DNA from: Cylindrodendrum hubeiense
Lineage: Eukaryota > Ascomycota > Sordariomycetes > Hypocreales > Nectriaceae
Assembly (NCBI GenBank): GCA_014621425.1
Contig: JAANBB010000139.1
Span: 22,765 to 86,764 of the forward strand
DNA: 64,000 bases
Direction of reading: 5' to 3'
Shown here: positions 56,911 to 64,000 of the stretch, one piece after another
Position numbering within the stretch: the first letter of the stretch is position 1
Layout: each line of letters begins with the position of its first letter
Notes under the pieces: generated by a model
The model's database searches: none
What the model saw: the letters and a program-made list of their open reading frames with translations, nothing else
Told to the model about the DNA's origin: nothing
Made by a program: the position numbers and the translations under genes

Positions 56911-57479
56911 GGTGAGGACTGAGGAAGGGCCTCCTCGAAAGGCCGTAACCGCCGACCAAGGCGTGCCCTATGTGATGGACGTCGTTCGATTGTGGTCACG
57001 CCGTATTGCCAGGGGCTTGGGGGGGATCGCGAGGCGAGGATCGAGGGCGTCAATGGCGGCAGAACGGATGGCGGCGACTCGAGGGGACGGGCGACGGACG
57101 TGAGCGAGCGCGTCGGCGGGCGGAGGAGATGATGAGGGGATTGCTGGTCGGTTTGGCGATGGTTGGGTTTGCTGGATGGATGGATGAGATGATGGATGGC
57201 GGACGGCTGATGGTGGGTGGATGGTGGATGGGTTGGGATGGATGGACGGAAGGGACAGCGTGAGCAAGTTGGGGTGGAGGTGGTGGCCCCGAGTGCTGAG
57301 TGCTGAGTGGATGGGCGACCGAGTGGCCAGGCCAACGGGCCAACAGGAGACGAGCAGACGCGAGATGGCACCTGGGCGGGAGACACTGAGGCGAGAGGCA
57401 CTGTGGCCGGACGCTGGGCAGGCGAAACAGGCGCTGGGGGTTGGCCCTGAGCGCAGCAGACAGCGCTGCAGCACGTCTC
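56911..57479. other. Intergenic region with GATG-rich minisatellite
   Basis: The region lies between the start of the membrane-protein gene and the 3' end of mpp10, both on the minus strand. Around 57170-57250 it is built from irregular GGATG/GATGG units (GGATGGATGGATGAGATGATGG and relatives). High GC leaves long stop-free frames on both strands that I do not call. Confidence 0.5.
57170..57250. repeat. GATGG-type simple repeat
   Basis: Irregular tandem GATG, GGATG and GGTGGATG units over about 80 bp, interrupted by short unrelated bases. It lies in the 5' flank of the membrane-protein gene. Confidence 0.7.
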
Positions 57480-59324
57480 TCAGCCCTGGGCTGTTGTGGG
57501 CTGCGCGTCCTCCATGGCCACGGTGGCGACGTCGGCGACGACGGAGAGCGTCGGCGCGGCGGGCTTGGGCTTGTAGTGCCAGCTGCTGAGAGAGTCGAGG
57601 CGGGCGCTGACGTCCTTCCACATGGCTTCGACCTCCTTCTCCTCGCGCTGCAGCTTCTCGTCCGACTGGCTGACGTAGCTGTCCGGGTCGGTGTTCTTGA
57701 CGTGCTCCTCCTCGTAGAGCTCGGCCAGACCCTTGGTGGCCTTGCTGTCGTCGAGCTCTACCAGTCCACGGCGGGTGCCCGCCGGCACGCCCTCGGTGTC
57801 AGGCCGGCGGCGGATGACCTCGTCGAACTCTTGGGCGAGAATGCGTCGCTTGATGAGCTCCTCGATGCCCTCGGTGACCTCAGGGGTAATGACGGGCACC
57901 GGCTTGCCGACGTGCTCGAAGTCCAGGTCCTGCTCGAGGAGCGAGTTCACTGGTCGGTCGACCGCAGCCGCCTCACCCGACAATGCCCACTCTCGCTTGG
58001 CAACGGATGCCGCCTCGAGCTTGCGAATCTCCTCAGCAAGCTTAGCTTGTCGACGCTCGTGGGCAGAGCGGCGCGACTTGGGGTCTCCAGCAGACACATC
58101 GGACAACGCATCGTCAGAATCCTCTTGTTCTGATTCATCGTCGAAGAGATCTCTGCGGACGTCGTCGATTGCCCTCTGGACGTCGGTCTCATCTGGTTGC
58201 TTAGGCTTAAAGTGGACGGCCTTCCTGGGCTTGTCACCCTTGTACTTCTTAGAAGGTGGTGCAAAGAAGTCCTTGTAGTAAACCTCGTTGGCATTGAAGC
58301 CCATGCCTTCGTCCTCGAGGGCATCGTCCATGTCCTCGTCCTCGCTGTCGCCTTCCGGAGCGTCGAGAGCCATGTCTCCAAACGTAGGTCCAGCCTCTTC
58401 GTCATCATCATCGTCCTCTCCACCCGATGGTGGCTCGGCATCCGCAGACTTTTTAGAGGCCAAGACCGTTTCCTTTGAAGGGGCCATAGGGTCAACGTCC
58501 CAATCGACGTCTTCATCATCGCTGGCTTGGTCGGTGTTTGGATCTCCCCTTGCGTCCTGGTTTTCGAACCACTGTGTTTGTTTGTTGAAGTCGTCGATGG
58601 AGAAGAAACCGTCGTTGAGACCATTGGGGTCTTCGGTATACTCATCGGCAGGTCCATCAGCCTCCTCATCGTCATCGTTGTCGTCATCCTGCTCCTGGCC
58701 CTCAACCTCCTCATCGTCTTCCCAGTCGTCTTCCTGACCATCTTCCAGTTCCTCGCCGGATATTTGATCTTCACCGTCCTCGGCCTCCTCCTCGGACGCA
58801 TTCGATCCGCTCTCATCATCCTCATCGTCTGATCCGACCTCGAAGCCGTCATCTCCAAACTCAAGCGTCTTGGAGTCGGTTCCATTGATGCCGTTCATCA
58901 CAACCTCGTCCCGCTCCTCCAGCTCAGAGAGGGCCTCTTCCGAGTACTTCAGGACGCCGCCGATGATCCTTTTGGCCTGCTGCCACACCTGGCCTGTCTC
59001 AAACCCATCGATGTAAACCTTGCGCATCTTCAGCACATCATCCGCGTTGGTGGCCCTCTTCCGCTTCCGGTTTTCCTTTAGCCTCTCCTGTTGTTCGTCT
59101 CCGACTTGAGACGCAAAACCCTCCAGCATGTTCTTGACGAGGTTGAGGGAGTCAGTCGGGATCGCGGCCGTGGGCTGGAGGAAGGTATGGCGGTTGCCCT
59201 CACGGAGGCTGTCGAGCAGGGCCAGGACATGGCCATTTGCCAGAGAGTCGGGAGGCGCCATGATGGACGTAGCGGTCAGCGTATGCGACGTCGAAGTGAG
59301 CGAGGGTGATGTCTCTAGGGCCAT
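57480..59324 (-). CDS. mpp10: Mpp10, U3 snoRNP component of the SSU processome
   Basis: A single exon of 614 aa from the ATG at 59324; the frame is open upstream without a better ATG. The N-terminus has ANGHVLALLDSLREGNRHTFLQP. A long middle section is acidic (many Asp/Glu runs, about 175-400), with FFSIDDFNKQTQWFENQD and NEVYYKDFFAPPSKKYKG, both typical Mpp10 segments. The C-terminal core is LLEQDLDFEHVGKPVPVITPEVTEGIEELIKRRILAQEFDEVIRR, the strongest family signature. Mpp10 binds Imp3 and Imp4 in the U3 snoRNP and is needed for early cleavage of pre-18S rRNA in the nucleolus. Length is close to yeast Mpp10 (593 aa). Confidence 0.95.
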   Translation of the reverse strand: MALETSPSLTSTSHTLTATSIMAPPDSLANGHVLALLDSLREGNRHTFLQPTAAIPTDSLNLVKNMLEGFASQVGDEQQERLKENRKRKRATNADDVLKMRKVYIDGFETGQVWQQAKRIIGGVLKYSEEALSELEERDEVVMNGINGTDSKTLEFGDDGFEVGSDDEDDESGSNASEEEAEDGEDQISGEELEDGQEDDWEDDEEVEGQEQDDDNDDDEEADGPADEYTEDPNGLNDGFFSIDDFNKQTQWFENQDARGDPNTDQASDDEDVDWDVDPMAPSKETVLASKKSADAEPPSGGEDDDDDEEAGPTFGDMALDAPEGDSEDEDMDDALEDEGMGFNANEVYYKDFFAPPSKKYKGDKPRKAVHFKPKQPDETDVQRAIDDVRRDLFDDESEQEDSDDALSDVSAGDPKSRRSAHERRQAKLAEEIRKLEAASVAKREWALSGEAAAVDRPVNSLLEQDLDFEHVGKPVPVITPEVTEGIEELIKRRILAQEFDEVIRRRPDTEGVPAGTRRGLVELDDSKATKGLAELYEEEHVKNTDPDSYVSQSDEKLQREEKEVEAMWKDVSARLDSLSSWHYKPKPAAPTLSVVADVATVAMEDAQPTTAQG

Positions 59325-59837
59325 GCTCTGCTCTGCTGTCGGGCGAGCCGCGTCGTGTTGTCGCTGAAATTTGCAGCTTGAAAGTAGAGCAGCTAGAAGC
59401 CGAGAAAGTCGAACGCCGCTGCGCGCTGCGTGCGATAGGGAAAAATTTTGGGAATCGGCGGCCTGGCCCCGCAGTGAGGGTGTGAGAACTGCCCCGCCAT
59501 TGGTCAATCAAATCATGGGCGACATACGATAAGAAACACGAGTCCGATAAGGAGAACATCTCCGGCTTCATCGTGTGAGGCATCGAGCAGTGCAAAATGC
59601 AACGTTCTGGGTCATATTTAGGTACAAAAGATAGCTAGAAAAGATCAAGTATCAGGGCAGTGAAACCCTTGATAGATGGTGGCGAAAATTAGCTTTCTAT
59701 TGGACGAACGCTTGAACGACCCAGTTGTACTCCGATTCCGAACCCATAAGAAGTGCAAGTCTTGTCCCAACTCCAGGCGATTCACCGTCTAGGTGCTATC
59801 CAGAGAGCAACTTCTCTTCAGCTTGATACCAACAATC
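59325..59837. promoter_or_regulatory. mpp10 promoter and 3' flank of the RING gene
   Basis: A half-kilobase region between two genes on the same (minus) strand. It should contain the mpp10 promoter and the RING gene's 3' untranslated region. No TATA box is clear and no repeat is seen. Confidence 0.35.
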
Positions 59838-61851
59838 TCAGTTTCCCCTTTGTCCGCCAGTGGTCATCAGTGTAATCTTCTGTTTCTTCTTCTTCTTCTT
59901 GCCTCCACCTCCGACGTTACCGCCAGTGACGTTACTACCGCCAGCGACATTACCACCACCGATGTTACCACCAGCGCTGCTACCACCGCCACTGTTGGTC
60001 TGGCTGGTGATGCTCTTCTCTGCCGCCTCGATGGCCTGAATTTGCATGGCTAGCTCATCAGTCCCAAACAAGTCTTCGTCCTTTAACCAGCCGTCGTTGG
60101 CATTCGGATCACGGACCGGCCCTAATTCTGGTGATCCATTTATCACACGTGTGCCCCAAACCGTCCTCTGAGTTGACGGGCTTGTTGACATCGAGGCCAG
60201 TGTCTCAAATCCTGGTCGGGGATCTGGAGGCGAAGCGTTCGAGTGGCCGGCTAGGGGTTGAAACTCGGATAGGTCCATTGGGGGTACGTTGCCATCCCTG
60301 AGAGGCTCGGCGGTCCTTTGAAAGCCCGCCGAAGTGCGCATAGCAGCTGCCTCAAGGCGCTCCGCTTGGAGACGTTCCCGCTCCTCCTGAGTCTCCTTGT
60401 CGTGATTCCGTTTCCGTCGGCGCTCGATATCACCCGAAAATGAGGCCAACGTCTCCGCCGGTACAATATCAGTCCAGTCGCACTCCAAGAAGCTGACAAC
60501 ACATCCACGAGGTAGATGGCCTAGATACTTGGCCCGTTTGCGCATGGCATCATCAACCACATGGCCTGTGGAAATATGCTCGACACACGGCAGTAGAGTT
60601 GACGGGAATGATGAAAACGAACCGTACTTGGTTTTCAAGATCCGAATATCGAGAGGGGAGAGGTAGAGATGTGGCGGCGAGCTATAGAAGTAAAAATCGG
60701 AGTCCGATGATTGCTTTGCCGGATTTGACTGTTGGACGATGGCGGACATTTCAGCGATGGAGAGGTCTGTCAACTTCTCCTTTGCGGTCGTGATTGCTCG
60801 GATCGCCTTCTGGGACCATTCCCCATCTTGTCCAAACAGTGTCTCATCCTCCTTGGCCTGCTGTTCCAAAGCCAAAATCTCCTCGTCGAACTGGGCAGAC
60901 ATGTACTCCACAGTGCCCTTCAAGATGCGCGCATAGTCCAAAACATTCGCGGCAAAATGCCACGGGGATGTCTTCTCCAGAATTCAGTACCTCTGCACCA
61001 CCTTCTCTCGGAAGGGCCAGTGTAGAATTGGCATTTCTGGCCATGAGGCGCAGCACTACGTCATCACCAACCCGAGGCAGTGGGCTTTCCTGGCCCGCAT
61101 AGAACCGTACCGGCCGCACATCCTGCAAGTAGATGCTGTCCTCGCATATAGGGCACTTCTTCCATCTGACTGTCTTTCCTAACTTGCTCTCCTCTTCGCT
61201 TGAGCTAGAGTTCATGAATCGGATCAAGCAAGGCAGGCAGAAGATATGACCGCATTTCGCCATCCGAGGCGCGACCGGTTCTGAGAGGCAAATTGGGCAG
61301 GATGAAGTCTGTGACTCGCTCGAAGCCAAAATCTGCATCACTAAAGACCAGTCCAGGAGCATATCAGGATCCGATGCGTGAGACGTATACGCGCCTTCCG
61401 GGGAAACAATGAAGCGATAGTTGGCGTGGACATACCGTGCCTTGTCAGCAGCATGGTATCCAGACCCAGGACCCCATGTTGGATTCCGACGATATGATCT
61501 GGCGTGGAAACTGTGATCTTGGACCGGCCGAGGGGTCGAATAGTCTAGAAGATGTGTAATCGAAGTCTGGCCCCGCCTGCCCGAAGGATTTCTCATTGCC
61601 CTGAGCTCTGCCATGGCATCGTACTCGTCGAGGGTGTTCTCTGCCCTGTCTCCGAACCCGGGTCGACGCTGGTTTTTGTGTTGCTTTCGGGAGCCTTGGG
61701 TCTTTCGTGGTATAGGCTGAGAGAGTGAAGGGCCGGCTTGGCTCGGTCGGCGGGAGGATTCGAAACTTGAGGTCGTCGGCCCGGCTTGGGGGGTTGGGGG
61801 GTTCGATGGTACTGGAAGGGACTTGCCCAAAATCGAGTTCGATGGATTCAT
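59838..61851 (-). CDS. RNF10/Mag2-type RING-finger protein, with one-base frameshift
   Basis: The frame from ATG 61851 encodes a Ser/Pro-rich leader, then NPTWGPGSGYHAADKARYVHANYRFIV and a C3HC4 RING (about 185-236: CPICLSEP, KCGHIFCLPC, CPICED), the order seen in RNF10 and yeast Mag2, E3 ligases linked to ribosome quality control. At the G run 60964-60967 the conserved sequence moves to the next frame, giving WHFAANVLDYARILKG, and continues to 59838. This second half has a Gly/Asn-rich repeat and a lysine run (KKKKKKQK) near the end. One extra base in the four-base run explains the shift; no intron of workable size fits. With that base discounted, the protein would be about 670 aa, normal for the family. 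A sequencing error or a recent mutation are both possible. Confidence 0.88.
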
Positions 61852-62613
61852 GATCAGACCGACCAGGAGCAGATATTTCAATCTCTCCCGCGATGGAAAC
61901 GAGGGCTTGTTCAATCGCTCGATCGACTCGGAATCATGCCAAGCGGAGATCAAGCGAGTGCCGACTCGGTTGCTCCCACTTTGGCCAGGGCGGGTTCGAT
62001 CACACAGGGTAGCAAAAGGGATTCTGATAGATAAAGTAGGAAAGAGAGTACAGGTTGCTATGAGGAGGTTGTTGAAGATGAGAGTCTCAAAGGGTCCAAA
62101 TAGGACGGACCCCGAGGATGGGTGGAGGTGGATCGAGCGAGTCACCCGGCGGGGCAAATCGTGATGCAGTCGGGGGACGGCGGCATAAGGAGGGAATGGC
62201 GTTACAACTTAGTCATCATACGAGTAAATCACGTGATACAACTCGTGATGCTCTAATTAGTGGATTGCTTCGGGAATGCATAGGTAGTTAAGGTATCTTA
62301 TGCGTGGTTAAATTCAACACCCCAATCTTCGAGTCGAACATGCAAGATTTTTTTCAAGATGAGAGATATTATGATACAGAGATTCCGATATCGATCAACG
62401 CATGCGCACAGAAATGACAATGAAGTAGGTATATGAAGGTGATCCAGGCCTCGGTCTTCTCAACCACTCTCCTCTCATCTCAATCGGATCCAGGGGAATC
62501 ATTGACAAATGAAGACACCAATCCCAAAAAAAGAAAAAGAAAAACCAAAGCGTTGCTGAAACGAAAGCGTCACGACGTTAGCTCATTTTCGTCCGTTCCT
62601 TCTCCATCTCCAA
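61852..62613. other. Intergenic region upstream of the RING gene
   Basis: The RING gene's frame stays open upstream to about 62157, so a longer N-terminus is possible but lacks conserved features. An A-rich tract lies at 62523-62545 next to the 3' end of the repeat protein. Nothing else is seen. Confidence 0.35.
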
Positions 62614-64000
62614 TTAGGCGAACTTCGACTTGATCTTGCTCAAAAAGACGCTGATTCGACGGGACTTCTTTTTCGTCTTGGGGTCCGAGCCATTGGCAGG
62701 AGTCTCCTCGGCATTGTCACCGTTCTCAGTAGCCTTGGAGCCGTTCTCGGCGGCCTTGGAACCGTTCTCAGTGGCGGTAGTGCCGTTCTCAGTGGTCGTC
62801 ACAGGGGCCTCAGTCTTGGACTCCTCAGTCTTGACCTCCTCGGTCTTGGGCTCCTCGATCTGGGGCTCCTCGATCTTGGGCTCCTCAGACTTGACCTCCT
62901 CAGGCTTGATCTCGGCCTCGGCAGGGACAGGCTTGACCTCCTTCAGGAGCTCGGTCTCGACGGCCTTCTTCTCCTCAACAGCCTCAGTGTTAGCGGCTGC
63001 CTCGGGGCTTTTTCCGGCCTCGATGATGGACTCCTTGACCTCGGCGGGGACCTCAGGGGACACCTCCTCCTTGGTCTCAGCAACCAAAGCCTCTTGGACG
63101 GGAACGGGAAGGCTCTCCTTGACGGGCTCGGGGATATCCTTAGCAACGGAAGTAACCTCGTTGACAACGGGAGCGGCCTTGTCTTCAACAGTCTCCTTAG
63201 CCACGAGGGAGGCGGCGATGACAGCGCCACCAGCGGTGGCGGCAATGGCAGCAAGATCAGAATCAGATTCCGTCTTCTCGGCGCCATCGGAAGTCACAGC
63301 AGCCTCAGGAACCTTGTCCTTGAGCTCAGCCTCAACCTCAGCCTTCTCCTTGACTTCCTCAGGGACGGCGCTGGCCTCAGGAGAGACATTGGCCTTCTCC
63401 TGGCTCTCCTTGACAATCTCGGGGACCTCGGGGGCCTTGGTCTCTAGAGGAACCTCGGCGGCCAGAGCAGCCGTGGTGGCAGTCGGGGCGACAGTGGAGA
63501 TGGTAGCGTCGTTGACATCGGCGATAGAGACTGGACTCAGGAATGGTGTTGGTTGAAACTGGGGGCAGTTCGGTCGTCGAGACCAGGTAGAGCATCGCTC
63601 TTCTCGTACGACTCCTTGTCGAGCTTGACGTACTTGTCAGTGCTCTCGGCGGTGATAGTCTCGGGGATCTTCTCTCCGGGTTGCAGAGTAATGGGGTTTA
63701 CGCCGCCTTCGGAAGCTGGCAGAGGGCTGATGCCAATGGGCTTGTCAAGCTCGGTGGCAGGGGTGGCAGGGAAGCCACCAGGGATATCAGTGGGAGTTGG
63801 CTTGGGCTCAACGTCAGGAATGACAGCAGCCTCTACAGGCTTCTCCTCCTCAACGGCCTTGGACTCAACAGGGGCGACCTCGACGGGCTTCTCCTCGGTC
63901 TTGGTCTCAACAGGAGACTCCTCAACTGCCTTGGTCTCGACGGGGGTCTCAACAGCCTTGGTCTCGACGGGGGTCTCAACAGCCTTGGTCTCGACGGGGG
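62614..64000 (-). CDS. Large low-complexity Glu/Lys/Val/Pro repeat protein (LEA-like), partial
   Basis: The 3' part of a gene that runs off the right edge (N-terminus missing). At the edge it has 9-residue repeats (ETPVETKAV), then PGEKIPETITAES, KLDKESYEKSDA and, further on, VPEIVKESQEKANVSPEASA. I recall this pattern from very large fungal proteins annotated as LEA-domain-like. The C-terminal part has PEVK-like EEPKIEEPQ units, TENGSKA heptads and a basic amphipathic end (KKKSRRISVFLSKIKSKFA) that could bind membrane. Between about 63545 and 63600 the frame changes: a family-like LPPVSTNTIPESS lies in a different frame from both flanks. This could be a 53-nt intron with a weak GTCTCG donor, or indels. 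No enzyme domain is visible; a structural or stress-protective role is only a guess. Confidence 0.7.
63934..64000. repeat. 27-bp coding minisatellite at the right edge
   Basis: Nearly identical 27-bp units (GACGGGGGTCTCAACAGCCT plus TGGTCTC) run to the window end and encode ETPVETKAV on the minus strand. At least two and a half units are visible and the array continues outside the window. Identical units suggest recent expansion or gene conversion. Confidence 0.85.

Overview
The window is nuclear DNA of a filamentous ascomycete (Pezizomycotina). Genes are split by short introns of about 48-75 nt with GTRNGT...YAG borders. Families seen here are typical of this group: Zn2Cys6 regulators, a LaeA-like methyltransferase, a NACHT/STAND protein, an aegerolysin, a TauD-type dioxygenase and a fungal Pex20. 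The close match of Sec13 and Pex20 to what I remember of Hypocreales proteins suggests Sordariomycetes, possibly Hypocreales; that is recall, not a search.

Layout. From 1 to about 47 kb the DNA is AT-rich, gene-sparse and accessory in character. In order: an MFS monocarboxylate-type transporter (402-1783, +); an L-amino-acid oxidase (2218-4361, -); an AT-rich gap with repeat relics; a Cys-rich surface protein (8012-8740, +); an eight-exon LaeA-like methyltransferase (9593-10948, -); a NACHT protein (11964-14472, -); an APH-fold kinase (15621-16487, -); a small conserved protein (17424-17807, +); a nitrilase-superfamily hydrolase (18615-19685, +); an amino-acid/amine permease (20371-22425, -); a Zn2Cys6 regulator (23046-25162, -); an M3 oligopeptidase (25799-28086, +); an amidase (30156-32574, +); a divergent protein kinase (32737-34556, -); a second Zn2Cys6 regulator (35506-37947, +); an aegerolysin (39062-39548, -); a 198-bp tandem duplication (40.1-40.5 kb); a TauD dioxygenase (41903-43652, -); and an orphan 549-aa protein (45499-47148, -). 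From about 48 kb the sequence becomes GC-rich and compact and carries conserved cellular genes: a quinoprotein sugar dehydrogenase-like surface protein, Sec13, Pex20, a membrane protein of unknown function, the SSU-processome protein Mpp10, an RNF10/Mag2-type RING protein and, running off the right edge, a long low-complexity repeat protein.

How the genes may work together. The left part is enriched in functions that release nitrogen or sulfur from small molecules: amino-acid oxidase, nitrilase/amidase, amino-acid permease, oligopeptidase and TauD dioxygenase, with two zinc-cluster regulators. The nitrilase, permease, regulator and oligopeptidase block (18.6-28.1 kb) could be one nutrient-scavenging unit, but co-regulation is inference. 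No PKS, NRPS or terpene synthase is present, so the LaeA-like gene is not part of a visible secondary-metabolite cluster. I see no CRISPR array, rRNA, tRNA or intact transposon. Several genes contain apparent frameshifts (32.9 kb, 60.96 kb, 63.55 kb and possibly 8.0 kb). The first two lie in homopolymer runs, which points to sequencing error at least as much as to decay.
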